Source: Pseudomonas sp. B21-040 | GTDB taxonomy: Bacteria; Pseudomonadota; Gammaproteobacteria; Pseudomonadales; Pseudomonadaceae | NCBI RefSeq assembly: GCF_024748695.1 | Contig: NZ_CP087176.1 | Location: forward strand, 4,085,501 to 4,149,500 | Length of the DNA stretch: 64,000 nt | Direction of reading: 5' to 3' | Shown: piece by piece, positions 35,007-43,885 of the stretch | Numbering within the stretch: the stretch's first letter is position 1 | Layout of the letters: each line of letters opens with the position of its first letter | Notes under the pieces: model-generated | Database searches by the model: none | Told to the model about the DNA's origin: nothing | The model's input: the letters and a program-made list of their open reading frames with translations, nothing else | Made by a program: the position numbers and the translations under genes

Positions 35007-35342
35007 TTATTTACGCGCCAACTTAAACCGCACGCATTCTTCATAGAAACTCTGCCGCACAGCAGCAGGCGTGTAGCGCGAAGGGCTGTCGTAGGTTTGC
35101 TCGGTAATGCCCATCGCCATCATGCGCATCCACGATTTGTTGAATTTATAAACCTGAATCTTCTGGCGCGCGGCATACAGCGACACCCCGGACAGCTTGA
35201 GTTCCTGCGCTCTCGCCGCCGTTCCTGCACCCCAGTCGCACATATACCGGTCATTGGGCATCAATTCCCTGGCCTGGACAGCGCCGGCAGTGCTTGCCAG
35301 GGCAAACGAGATCATCGTGACAGCTACGTTGCGCACTTGCAT
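35007..35342 (-). CDS. Small secreted protein of unknown function
   Basis: 111 residues from the Met that opens a signal peptide (ISFALASTAGAVQA); an upstream in-frame extension is not supported. The mature part has two Cys (YMCDWGAGT, YEECVRFK) and the segment YKFNKSWMRMMAMGITEQTYDSP, a pattern seen in small Pseudomonas periplasmic proteins of unknown role. Monocistronic. Confidence 0.75.
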   Translation of the reverse strand: MQVRNVAVTMISFALASTAGAVQARELMPNDRYMCDWGAGTAARAQELKLSGVSLYAARQKIQVYKFNKSWMRMMAMGITEQTYDSPSRYTPAAVRQSFYEECVRFKLARK

Positions 35343-35434
35343 TAGCCCTAACCACCTGAAAATAAAGTGATTTTGGCGATAGTTTTGCGCTTGCGGGGCC
35401 AGCAAATTGCCTTATTTGATCAAACAACAGTAAA

Positions 35435-35460
35435 CGGGCTCAGGATCAGCCCTGAGCCCG
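35435..35460 (-). terminator. Terminator of the LPS-modification operon
   Basis: CGGGCTCAGG (35435-35444) and CCTGAGCCCG (35451-35460) form a 10-bp stem with a six-base loop. On the minus strand it is followed by TTTACTGTTGTTTG. It lies 11 bases past the stop of the GT39 gene. Confidence 0.8.
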
Positions 35461-35471
35461 ATAACGCATCC

Positions 35472-37013
35472 TCAGCGCAGCGCCGCCCTCATCTCATTCA
35501 CCCGCTCGTTCCAGGTGAAGTGATAGACGTTGGCAGGCGGCTCGGGATGACAGGTTCCGTTGTCCGCATCGGCGCCCACAATCGACCACTCCGCGCGCGA
35601 GGTCTCGCCCAGCTCACGGGCGGTCTGGGCATTGAAACACTTGCCCAGCTCCTCGTCGGGGACCAGGGCGAATGCCTTGGGGTGATCGCGCAACCATTGG
35701 GCCGCTTGCTCGACCGAGGAGCCGGCCATGCCGAAATGCACAATCGGTTGCCGGGCGTATAACCAGTGACCCTCACGCCAGTTGACCAACACCAGCTCCG
35801 CGCCACCGGTCATTGTCGCGGCCTGTTCCATGATCGCGTTATGCGGGTTGGCACCGTCCCTGACCGGTTCGATGAACCCTCGGGCGAACCACAGCGCAAA
35901 CCAGATCACAGCCACCGCCTGGAACACCTGCCGACCGCGCGGGCGCTGGCTGAACCAGCGTTTGAGCAACCAGGGAATCAGCGGCGCCGCCACCAGCACC
36001 AGCCCGGGCAGCGCCGGGTAGATGTACAACTTGCGCTTGCCGCTGCTGATGCAGAAAAACAGCACCACCAGCATGACCCAGCCCAGCAGCACCAACACGC
36101 GACCATCATGCTTGCGCAACTGCCGACGCCACGCGGGCACCAGCCACGGCAACGCAAGCACCAGCGGCAGCCAATATTGCGGGATCACATAAACGAAGAA
36201 ATACCAGAACGGTTCGCGATGGTCCCAGGCCGCGGCATATCGCCCTGCGGTCTGACGCAGCAGTATTTCCTTGGCATAGGCGATTTCATCAGCACCACCG
36301 TTGAGCACGATGGACAACGCCAGGGGCAGCAACCAGATCGCCGTGGCACCCAATATCACCGCCAACCCCAGCCACCACTTGCGCGCCTCGCCCGGCATCG
36401 CCACCACGCCGGACCAGTCTTTGCGCACGGCATAGGCATAGGGAATCAACATCAATGCCGGGACGAACCCGACGCCTTTGGTGATCACGCCCACGCCCAT
36501 GGCGGCGCAGCCCAGGTAAAACCAGCGCCAGGCCGGGCCGAGCAACAGGTGCCGCGTCAGGCCGTACAAGCCGACCGAGGTGAACAGCACCAGAAAGCTG
36601 TCGATCTGACCGGTCTGCAGAATGCTGTAAGTCTGATACGTGGCCAGGTACAACAGCGCCGCGATCCGGCCAATACGCTGATTCCACAAACGGCGGCCCA
36701 GATCGTAGACCACCGCGGTAACAGTCACGCCCGACAACAGGCCCGGAATATACAGGGCAATGGCCGGTTTCCCGGTCAACCAACTGAAAAACGCCACGGT
36801 CCACATGAAAATCGGTGGCTTGTCGCCGTAAATCTCTGCCGCCCGGTGCGGAATGAGCCACGAACTGTTGTGCAACATCTCCAGAGCAACGCCCAGGAAT
36901 CGTTCCTCGTCGACATTCTGCGGCTGACGCAGCCCCAATCCGGCGCCGATCAACAGCAGCGCCAGCAACATCAGGCCCAGGCATTCAACACCGGGCGATA
37001 GCGATCTACGCAT
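35472..37013 (-). CDS. GT39/ArnT-like polyprenyl-phosphate-sugar glycosyltransferase
   Basis: 513 residues with a dozen membrane helices in the N-terminal 400 and a C-terminal soluble domain. The acidic catalytic motif after the first helix is NVDEERF, equivalent to the DE motif of ArnT/PMT enzymes. These use an undecaprenyl- or dodecaprenyl-phosphate-linked sugar on the periplasmic side and modify lipid A, core or protein. It is the last gene of an operon with an epimerase, a GT2 enzyme and a small LpxB-N-like protein. A sugar acid donor is inferred from the epimerase. Confidence 0.88.
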   Translation of the reverse strand: MRRSLSPGVECLGLMLLALLLIGAGLGLRQPQNVDEERFLGVALEMLHNSSWLIPHRAAEIYGDKPPIFMWTVAFFSWLTGKPAIALYIPGLLSGVTVTAVVYDLGRRLWNQRIGRIAALLYLATYQTYSILQTGQIDSFLVLFTSVGLYGLTRHLLLGPAWRWFYLGCAAMGVGVITKGVGFVPALMLIPYAYAVRKDWSGVVAMPGEARKWWLGLAVILGATAIWLLPLALSIVLNGGADEIAYAKEILLRQTAGRYAAAWDHREPFWYFFVYVIPQYWLPLVLALPWLVPAWRRQLRKHDGRVLVLLGWVMLVVLFFCISSGKRKLYIYPALPGLVLVAAPLIPWLLKRWFSQRPRGRQVFQAVAVIWFALWFARGFIEPVRDGANPHNAIMEQAATMTGGAELVLVNWREGHWLYARQPIVHFGMAGSSVEQAAQWLRDHPKAFALVPDEELGKCFNAQTARELGETSRAEWSIVGADADNGTCHPEPPANVYHFTWNERVNEMRAALR

Positions 37014-37016
37014 GAC

Positions 37017-37295
37017 TCATTCCTTCACCAGTTTGCTTTTGGCAATCAGCTGCAAATTGCGCAGATAAACAATCGAGCCAAACGCCTGACCGACAATGAA
37101 CACCGGGTCCTGGCGGTAAATGGCGTAGGCCAGCAGCAATGCACTGCCGATGATGCTCAAGTACCAGAACGCCACGGGAATCACGCTGCGCTTCTGGTAC
37201 TCGCTGTACAACCATTGCAAGACAAAACGACCGGTGAAGGCGATCTGGCCAATGAAACCGACCGCCAGCCACAGGGTTTCGCGGGAGAAACTCAT
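37017..37295 (-). CDS. Small membrane protein with LpxB N-terminal-like domain
   Basis: 92 residues from MSFSRETLW, whose ATG overlaps the stop of the GT2 gene by four bases; a longer reading is in frame but unlikely. Three membrane helices; the pattern GFIGQIAFTGRFVLQWLYSEYQKRSVIPVAFWYLSIIGS is the LAB_N domain. Stand-alone copies occur beside GT2 genes for lipid-linked sugar synthesis and are thought to assist the GT2 enzyme or flip its product. Confidence 0.88.
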   Translation of the reverse strand: MSFSRETLWLAVGFIGQIAFTGRFVLQWLYSEYQKRSVIPVAFWYLSIIGSALLLAYAIYRQDPVFIVGQAFGSIVYLRNLQLIAKSKLVKE

Positions 37296-38032
37296 CCTTC
37301 GATCTCCAGTGCCTTGGTATTGAGGCGCGTGCGCTTGATCAGCCACCAGACACCGACCAGATCCAGAATGCCCACCAGCGCGCGGTCAAGGTTGCCGTAC
37401 TTGGACACCCCGGCCGTACGGGGACGATGGTTGACCGGGTGGACGATCATTCGGCCGTTGTGACGCTGGATCAGCGCCGGCAGGAATCGATGCATATGGT
37501 CGAAGTACGGCAAGCGCAAAAACGCTGCGCGCTCGATCAGCTTCAGCCCGCAACCGGTGTCCGGCGTGGCGTCATTGAGCATGCGCCGGCGCAGACCATT
37601 GGCGAAACGCGACGCCCAGCGTTTACTCGCGGTGTCGCGGCGGTTGACCCGGTGACCGGCCACCAGTTGAACGTCGACCGGACCATGACCGCCACGCACC
37701 AGTTGCAACATGCCGGGGATATCCGCCGGGTCGTTTTGACCGTCGCCATCGAGCGTCGCCAGCCACTGCCCGCGAGCCGCGAGCGCGGCATGGTAAAGCG
37801 AGGTGCTTTGGCCCAGCGAACGCTCATGACACAGAATGCGCAGCGTGCTCAGGCCGCCGTTTTTGATCTGTTGCAGTTCGTGCAAGGTGGCGTCGGTACT
37901 GCCATCGTCGACCACAATGATTTCGTACGCTTCATCCGCCAACGCGGCGCGCACTTCCTCAATCAAGGGCTTGAGGTTGTTGGATTCGTTCTTTGCCGGA
38001 ATCAGTACCGATACAAAAATATCTTGGCTCAC
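37292..38032 (-). CDS. GT2 polyprenyl-phosphate glycosyltransferase (DPM1-like)
   Basis: 246 residues. VSVLIPAKNESNN, IIVVDDGSTD and LATLDGDGQNDP are the nucleotide-sugar and metal motifs of dolichyl-phosphate-mannose-synthase-type GT2 enzymes. No C-terminal membrane helices are seen, unlike GtrB. It should load a sugar from its UDP form onto polyprenyl phosphate at the cytoplasmic face. Its neighbours are a UDP-sugar epimerase upstream and the LAB_N protein downstream. Confidence 0.9.
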   Translation of the reverse strand: MSQDIFVSVLIPAKNESNNLKPLIEEVRAALADEAYEIIVVDDGSTDATLHELQQIKNGGLSTLRILCHERSLGQSTSLYHAALAARGQWLATLDGDGQNDPADIPGMLQLVRGGHGPVDVQLVAGHRVNRRDTASKRWASRFANGLRRRMLNDATPDTGCGLKLIERAAFLRLPYFDHMHRFLPALIQRHNGRMIVHPVNHRPRTAGVSKYGNLDRALVGILDLVGVWWLIKRTRLNTKALEIEG

Positions 38033-38075
38033 AGGGTTCGCCCGCCGCTATTGGTTGACATCAAGGGTGAACGCT

Positions 38076-39053
38076 TCATAGCTGATAGAAGTGGCGATAC
38101 CACTTCACAAATTCCGCCACACCGGTTTCAACCGCTACTTGCGGGCGGAAATCGACCCAGTCCGCCAGCACCGACACATCGGCCCAGGTCTTGATCACAT
38201 CGCCCGCCTGTAGCGGTAAGTAATTGCGCCGGGCCTTGATGCCCAGCACGTTTTCCAGACAGTCGACGAACGCCAGCAACGGCACGGGTTCGCCCCGGCC
38301 GATATTGAAGATTCGGTTGGCGGCTTCGCCGTCATTGCCCTGTACCGGCGGTTTTGTCCGCAGGCGCGCAATGCTTTCAACGATGTCATCGACATACGTG
38401 AAATCGCGGGCCATCTCGCCGTAGTTATAGATATCGATCGGCTCGTCATTGAGGATCGCCTTGGTGAACTTGAACAAGGCCATGTCCGGCCGGCCCCACG
38501 GCCCGTAAACGGTGAAAAAGCGCAGGCCGCTGGTACGAATTCCATAGAGATGGCTATAGCTGTGCGCGAGCATCTCATTGGCGCGTTTGCTGGCGGCATA
38601 CAGCGAAACCGGGTGATCGACGGCGTCTTCGACGCTGAACGGCATTTTGCTGTTAGTGCCGTACACCGAACTGCTCGACGCATAGATCAAATGCTCCGGG
38701 CGATGGTGCCGACAGGCTTCCAATACATTCAGAAAACCCACCAGGTTCGATTGCGCATAAATGTCCGGGTTGTCCAGCGAATAGCGAACACCCGCCTGCG
38801 CTGCCAAATGCACGACCTCGGTGAAAGCATGCTCTTTGAACAACGTCATCAAGGCCGGTTTATCGACAATATCGAGTCGCTGGAAACGAAAACCCCGCAA
38901 GGACTCCAACTCTTTGAGCCGTGCCCTTTTGAGCTCTACGCTGTAGTAGTCGTTGAGGTTGTCGATACCGATCACTTCAAGACCTTGCTGACACAAACGC
39001 TTAACAGTGTGATAACCAATAAAACCGGCAGCTCCGGTAACCAGAACAGTCAT
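38076..39053 (-). CDS. NAD-dependent epimerase, probable UDP-glucuronate 4-epimerase
   Basis: 325 residues of the extended SDR family: TGAAGFIG for NAD, DNLNDYYSVELK, a Ser-rich SSSSVYG and the catalytic YAASK. The NDYYSVELKRARL segment and the RFFTVYGPWGRPDMALFKFT segment are typical of UDP-glucuronate 4-epimerases that make UDP-galacturonate. First gene of the four-gene operon, so it probably supplies the donor sugar for the GT2 enzyme. Specificity is inferred from family motifs. Confidence 0.88.
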   Translation of the reverse strand: MTVLVTGAAGFIGYHTVKRLCQQGLEVIGIDNLNDYYSVELKRARLKELESLRGFRFQRLDIVDKPALMTLFKEHAFTEVVHLAAQAGVRYSLDNPDIYAQSNLVGFLNVLEACRHHRPEHLIYASSSSVYGTNSKMPFSVEDAVDHPVSLYAASKRANEMLAHSYSHLYGIRTSGLRFFTVYGPWGRPDMALFKFTKAILNDEPIDIYNYGEMARDFTYVDDIVESIARLRTKPPVQGNDGEAANRIFNIGRGEPVPLLAFVDCLENVLGIKARRNYLPLQAGDVIKTWADVSVLADWVDFRPQVAVETGVAEFVKWYRHFYQL

Positions 39054-39199
39054 AGCACCTCATTATTTTTCGAGACCCGCTTCAACTTCATCCCCTGCAC
39101 CATTGATAAGTCATTGAGGCCCGTGACATCGTTGACACGAAGCCACCGTTACCCTGCCTGTCCAATGGTGAAATCTTGTTACATATTTATTTAAATTGT

Positions 39200-40621
39200 A
39201 TGAAGACGACAAGGGTGCGCAGTCGCGTTTTGACGGTACTGATAAGCCTTGTCATTTGCGGCATGGCCAGTGCCGAACAAAAGCCTGCGAACATGGTGTA
39301 TTTGCGCACCATCGACCCGAGCATAGAACAGGATATGCGTTATGCCGGTGCTCACAACTTCACCGGGCACCGGCTCGACGGTTACGACGCTGCGGAATGC
39401 CTGTTGTCCGTGGACACCGCCAAGGCCCTCGCCCGGGTCCAGGCGGCCTTGCGCCTGCAGGGCTACGGTTTGAAGGTATTCGATTGCTATCGACCCAGCC
39501 GCGCCGTCGCCGACATGGGCCGCTTCGCGACAGAACCGGGCGACCCACGCAAGGCCGAGTTCTATCCACGGGTGGACAAACAGGACTTCTGGCGCCTGGG
39601 CTATGTGGCGCGGGTGTCGGGGCACTCCAGAGGCTCGACCGTGGACCTGACACTGACCGGTCCGAACGCCTTGCCCGCCGTCCAATGGACGCCATTGGCC
39701 GCACCCATCGATTGCACGGCCCCCTATGAACAGCGCTGGCATGACGGCGCACTCGATATGGGCACCGGGTTCGATTGCTTCGATGAACGCGCGCACACCG
39801 CCAACCCTTCGATCAATGCCACCGCAAAAGAAAACCGTCAGCGCCTGAGCAACGCCATGGAGAAAGAAGGGTTTAGCGGGTATTCGAAGGAATGGTGGCA
39901 CTTCACGTTCGGTGGCGAAGGCGCGCCAAAAGACGTGATGGACTTCCCGATTACACCCATCAGCACCCGCGACGCGATCGCTGCCAGTGGCCAGTTGATT
40001 GTGGTTACCAGCAAAAACTGGGATGACATCCAGGGCACCGCACAGCGCTATGAGCGCGACGGCACCTCCTTTCGAAAAGTTGGGGATGCGTTTCCAGTGA
40101 TGGTGGGTAAAAACGGCATGGGTTGGGGCAAGGGACTTGCCAGCGTTGACGCCGGTGAAGGCCCGGTCAAACGCGAAGGCGACGGAAAGGCACCGGCCGG
40201 GGTCTTCAAACTCGGAACGGCATTCGGTTACGACACCACGGCCGACACCCACTTACCGTACCTCTCGCTGACACCGAGCACCGAATGCGTGGATGACGGC
40301 CAGTCCAGACGCTACAACGAACTGGTCGACAGCGCGGAGATTGCCAAGGACTGGAGCAGTTCTGAGCACATGCGCAACGAGCCAGGTTACCGCCAAGGCA
40401 TTTTCATCGAGCACAACACCCCGGCCAATGCGGGCTCGGGCTCGTGCATTTTCTTCCATATCTGGCGCGGCCCGACCTCGCCGACGCTGGGCTGCACGGC
40501 CATGGATCAGGGAGATATTGCCGCGCTGCTCAAATGGCTGGACCCTCGCGAGTCACCGTTGCTGGTGCAAATGCCGCAGGCGCAATACGAGCGGTTTCAA
40601 GAGGGCTGGAATTTGCCGTGA
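39200..40621 (+). CDS. Fusion of VanX-type D-Ala-D-Ala dipeptidase and YkuD-like domain
   Basis: 473 residues; the ATG at 39200 opens a signal peptide (VLISLVICGMASA). Residues about 30-260 are a VanX/DdpX peptidase: the zinc motif SGHSRGSTVDLTL (S-x-H-x6-D) and EWWHF supply the ligands and catalytic Glu. Residues about 275-470 show an L,D-transpeptidase-like fold ending in FHIWRGPTSPTLGCTAM (H...SxGC-like). Both parts would act in the periplasm on peptidoglycan peptides or on D-Ala-D-Ala. No clear ribosome-binding site precedes the start. It is divergent from the epimerase operon. The domain pairing is seen; the joint role is inferred. Confidence 0.83.
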   Translation: MKTTRVRSRVLTVLISLVICGMASAEQKPANMVYLRTIDPSIEQDMRYAGAHNFTGHRLDGYDAAECLLSVDTAKALARVQAALRLQGYGLKVFDCYRPSRAVADMGRFATEPGDPRKAEFYPRVDKQDFWRLGYVARVSGHSRGSTVDLTLTGPNALPAVQWTPLAAPIDCTAPYEQRWHDGALDMGTGFDCFDERAHTANPSINATAKENRQRLSNAMEKEGFSGYSKEWWHFTFGGEGAPKDVMDFPITPISTRDAIAASGQLIVVTSKNWDDIQGTAQRYERDGTSFRKVGDAFPVMVGKNGMGWGKGLASVDAGEGPVKREGDGKAPAGVFKLGTAFGYDTTADTHLPYLSLTPSTECVDDGQSRRYNELVDSAEIAKDWSSSEHMRNEPGYRQGIFIEHNTPANAGSGSCIFFHIWRGPTSPTLGCTAMDQGDIAALLKWLDPRESPLLVQMPQAQYERFQEGWNLP

Positions 40622-40738
40622 CGTTGGTGGCGCTTGGGTTGGATCAACTGGAAAGGTACTGTTACCAAAGCTCGCCAACCGCCAAAACAAAGGAGCTGAA
40701 TAAGCGGAGCGTCGTGTACAGAACAGCCCAATCAAAAG

Positions 40739-41008
40739 TCAGGGATATTCCTGCCGGGCATGCAAAACGGTCACGATCTCAATTCGATCCGTCACTCTAT
40801 AGACCACCAGATAAATGGGGTGCACAACAATTTCCCGTGTACCGGGCACACGGCCAAATCGATAAAGGTAAGGATGTTGAGGAAGTGCTGAGGTAGCAAC
40901 TTCAATAGCTTGGTACAACTCACTAGCCGCTACAAGGTGACGGTCGCCAATATAATCCAGAATTTGCCAGAGTTCAGCCCGAGCCTCGGGCCGCCACTCA
41001 ACCAGCAT
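40739..41008 (-). CDS. parE: ParE/RelE-family toxin
   Basis: 89 residues with the ParE pattern VEWRPEARAELWQILDYIGDRH and a C-terminal REIVVHPIYLVVYRVTDRIEIVTVLHARQEYP. The late HAR-x-x-Y segment is typical of the superfamily. It overlaps the antitoxin gene by 11 bases. Most ParE proteins poison gyrase; RelE-type mRNA cleavage is less likely but not excluded. Confidence 0.9.
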   Translation of the reverse strand: MLVEWRPEARAELWQILDYIGDRHLVAASELYQAIEVATSALPQHPYLYRFGRVPGTREIVVHPIYLVVYRVTDRIEIVTVLHARQEYP

Positions 41009-41189
41009 CGCGCTTGTTGCGCTTGGATTCGATCAAGGCTCGCATATCAGCCATCACCTGATCGTGTGGGACATTCGGGCGTGGATCATCGAGCGAGGCT
41101 TGCACTTTGGCACGAAACCAATGGTCGTAGCTGGCAGCCTGCTCTTCAGTTTCAAACTCTGAAACGATGGGGGAAAGTTCGGCGCTCAT
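40998..41189 (-). CDS. Antitoxin of the ParE-type pair
   Basis: 63 residues, strong GGAGG five bases before the ATG. Sequence SPIVSEFETEEQAASYDHWFRAKVQASLDD resembles the RelB/StbD-like antitoxins that precede ParE toxins. Stronger translation of the first gene fits an antitoxin. It sits directly left of the recombinase island. Confidence 0.87.
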   Translation of the reverse strand: MSAELSPIVSEFETEEQAASYDHWFRAKVQASLDDPRPNVPHDQVMADMRALIESKRNKRDAG

Positions 41190-41677
41190 AGTGACCTCCG
41201 GATTTGATGTTTAGCAGTCTAATCGGTAAGTGGCTTGCTGTCGTCGCTGGCAAGATGAAGGGCGTTCATGCCTGCTACCGACAATCCGCTCACTCCTTCC
41301 TGATTGCAGCGACCACGCTACCCGCCTCGCTTCCGAGCGCCAAGCCTAAAACCCTGTGGGATATTTCTTCGATTATTTGAAAGCAGTCGCACGTCTTACG
41401 GTGCCTGTTTTATGACGCACGGTTGCCGCCCCAGCCACTTTCGTAAGGCCCGGCTCCTTCTCAACCCTGCTTCAAATCAAGGCAATACGTGTAATACCCC
41501 TTAGTTCCCCTTGCGGTGTCGAGTAAACCGACTAGTCTTAGTGTTTCCTGGGCCAGCTTGTAAACCAGCGCCAACCCTTTGATGTGCTGGTCACACATAG
41601 CGCGCGTTAATTGGCCGAATCCTTTAGATAAACGTTGAGGTATTGCCCGCAGCGTTATCAAGACTGAGGTGGTGCTG
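41190..41677. other. Gene-poor stretch left of the recombinase operon
   Basis: No plus-strand gene. A minus-strand open stretch (41461-41751) ends in a natural-looking segment (DQHIKGLALVYKLAQETL) and could be the 3' remnant of a broken gene, but it has no recognised relative and runs into the recombinase gene. The promoter of the recombinase operon and the left end of the island should be here; no attachment repeat could be identified by eye. Confidence 0.4.
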
Positions 41678-43885
41678 GTGACTCGAGTCGAAACGTCTAC
41701 CACCAAAATCCGACAGGTTCGGAGCTCCAGCGGTCCGCCAATCGACTGCACCTACCTAGAACACCCAGCTTTTGATGAACACTCCAACCTTTGCCAGTCA
41801 CTGCACTTGACGTTCATCCATTACGTCCCGCAGAGACTCGATTCGTCGGCATATTTGCTGCGAAAAAGTATCAATCTTTTTTTTGATTTTTTTGCGGCGC
41901 ATACAGCGCTGAATCCTAAACCCCTTCACCTGAAAGCACTGACGGACATTACCGCCCCCGTATTTAAAAGCTTTGCCAGTTATGTATTAAGACGGGGTGA
42001 AAAATCCGAATCGGCGGCTGTCTTGCGCTCTGCCCTCTCCATCGTGGCGCGTGAAACGGAGAACATCCCCTTACTAGATTTACCAGCGATTTCGGCCACC
42101 CAAGCAAACCCCACCCATCCATTAGCCGCAGACGGAACGGCCTCCATACAGGAAAGTTTGAACCGTCAAATCGACCTGATTTACGAAAAACTGCGCTTTC
42201 GCGACGAAATTCATTGCTCGACACCGTACACATTCGAAGAGCTATCGCACTTAATAGAGAAGTCGTTCACCGAACATCAGGTCATGATCTGGGTGAAACA
42301 TCACACCATCCACAACAACAAAATGAGCCGGTACAGGTTAGCGACTCGAACCAAACGCTGCGTGGCGCTTCATGGCGTGATGACCTCACCTTTCGTGGCG
42401 ATGAAACTATTAAAGGAGTATGAAATTAAACAGGGCGATGTACTGATCCCACCTGATTTTGATCCTGAGATGGGGCTCAAAGATAATATTTATAACTGGA
42501 AGCCCGATTGGTTTCGTGTCCTGAAAACCTTTATAGTTCACGATTTTCCGTTTAACTTGACCCGCACGCAACGCCAAACCTATTACTCCAATTACTCACT
42601 GAGCAGCACGAGTAAATGTACTAATGTGGTACAACTCATCATTTTTCGCCTGACCAGATCTTGCGAATACTTCGAAAGAAAATATGAGGACAGCCCGAGA
42701 CTCTCGCAAGTGCTGTATCAGTATTACCCAAGCCAAGTGGACGTCGGCGCCATTGTTTTGATGATGATGTTGCAATCAGGCTGGAACAAAGAAACGGTAA
42801 TGGCCATCAATTCCGACGACTTTGAGCACGCCTTGACCGGCGTGATTGAGTCCAACATTAAAATCATCTTCTCGGAGAAGGTCCGCGGTAGCACCCGCAC
42901 CGGTCCCTATTCACCAAACAAGGCCCCGCAGACACCCAAGCGAATGTATTCTCCGAGCAATGCCGAGGATCCCTATTCGCTCTACAACCTGATTCTGCTC
43001 GCGAAAGACCTGATCAAGCCGCTTTACGACATTCAACAGCCGCCCGACAGTAATGATCAAGTTGATAATGGGAACCCATTATTCAGCTATCTGAACAAGT
43101 ACTACACTTGGAAAAATCAACTGGTTTCCACCCTTGATGGACGGGACTATCGATTATCTCAAGCTGTCGCCGAATTTCTCCAGCTCTACCCCGTGGTGGA
43201 CAACGGGGAACGCCTCATGCGCACCGCCGACCTTACCCGTCGCCTGCGCCCCACCTGGACTGCCCACCGTAAACAGCAATTCTCCCTGGAGCTGGTGTCC
43301 CAAATGCTGGGCCACGAATTCGAGGCGACCACCGATATCTATTACGACTCATCGCCCCAAGCTCACCGTGATCGGCTCACGCGACTCAGAGGAGAGTTGG
43401 AGGAGGTGTTGCATCTGCTGCGCATTCGAAAATTCAAGGGCCTGCTCAGCGCTCATGCAGAAAGCCGTGCAAATGCGGACCTTCACATCTTTCACATTCC
43501 TGGGCATGAGTTGGCCTTATGGGGGTGTACGGACCGTTATACACCCGACTGGTACGGCCATCGATCGCAGGTCAGGGACGGGGAACCGTGCGCCCACCTG
43601 GAGCAATGCTGTTTCTGCAGCCGTGTGCGCATTCTTCAAGACTCGTTGCCCTATCTGATCGAGCGCCGCGCTCACATCGAAGAGCAGCTCAGTGACGCCC
43701 AAGATCTGCCGCAGATGGGGCGACTGGAGGATGAGCTCACGACCCTCCATTTCATCCTGGACAACTGGCAAGACAACGACGCAATCAAACATGCCGTGCG
43801 CTATCGTAACCGGCACAAGCCACTGCTTCCCAGAAATTTATCCGACCTGAATGTGATCTTCAAAACAGGAGAGATGAATGAGTGA
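41678..43885 (+). CDS. ginA: Tyrosine recombinase-like protein GinA
   Basis: About 735 residues from a GTG with GAGG eight bases upstream; an earlier GTG at 41669 is too near that site. The C-terminal region shows LRPTWTAHRKQQF, QMLGHEFEATTDIYYDSS, so the second Arg, the GH and the Tyr are kept. The first Arg site reads SGWNKETVMAI (Asn in place of Arg) and the HxxR His is replaced. A cysteine-bearing tail (GEPCAHLEQCCFCSRVR) may bind zinc. Coupled to ginB by an 8-base overlap. In GInts this protein is needed for excision and integration even if its own cleavage activity may be weak. Confidence 0.82.
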   Translation: MTRVETSTTKIRQVRSSSGPPIDCTYLEHPAFDEHSNLCQSLHLTFIHYVPQRLDSSAYLLRKSINLFFDFFAAHTALNPKPLHLKALTDITAPVFKSFASYVLRRGEKSESAAVLRSALSIVARETENIPLLDLPAISATQANPTHPLAADGTASIQESLNRQIDLIYEKLRFRDEIHCSTPYTFEELSHLIEKSFTEHQVMIWVKHHTIHNNKMSRYRLATRTKRCVALHGVMTSPFVAMKLLKEYEIKQGDVLIPPDFDPEMGLKDNIYNWKPDWFRVLKTFIVHDFPFNLTRTQRQTYYSNYSLSSTSKCTNVVQLIIFRLTRSCEYFERKYEDSPRLSQVLYQYYPSQVDVGAIVLMMMLQSGWNKETVMAINSDDFEHALTGVIESNIKIIFSEKVRGSTRTGPYSPNKAPQTPKRMYSPSNAEDPYSLYNLILLAKDLIKPLYDIQQPPDSNDQVDNGNPLFSYLNKYYTWKNQLVSTLDGRDYRLSQAVAEFLQLYPVVDNGERLMRTADLTRRLRPTWTAHRKQQFSLELVSQMLGHEFEATTDIYYDSSPQAHRDRLTRLRGELEEVLHLLRIRKFKGLLSAHAESRANADLHIFHIPGHELALWGCTDRYTPDWYGHRSQVRDGEPCAHLEQCCFCSRVRILQDSLPYLIERRAHIEEQLSDAQDLPQMGRLEDELTTLHFILDNWQDNDAIKHAVRYRNRHKPLLPRNLSDLNVIFKTGEMNE

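Noticed and set aside
35766-37001. A plus-strand open frame of 411 codons
   Set aside because: Antisense to the GT39 membrane protein; Gln/His/Arg-rich translation typical of shadow frames.
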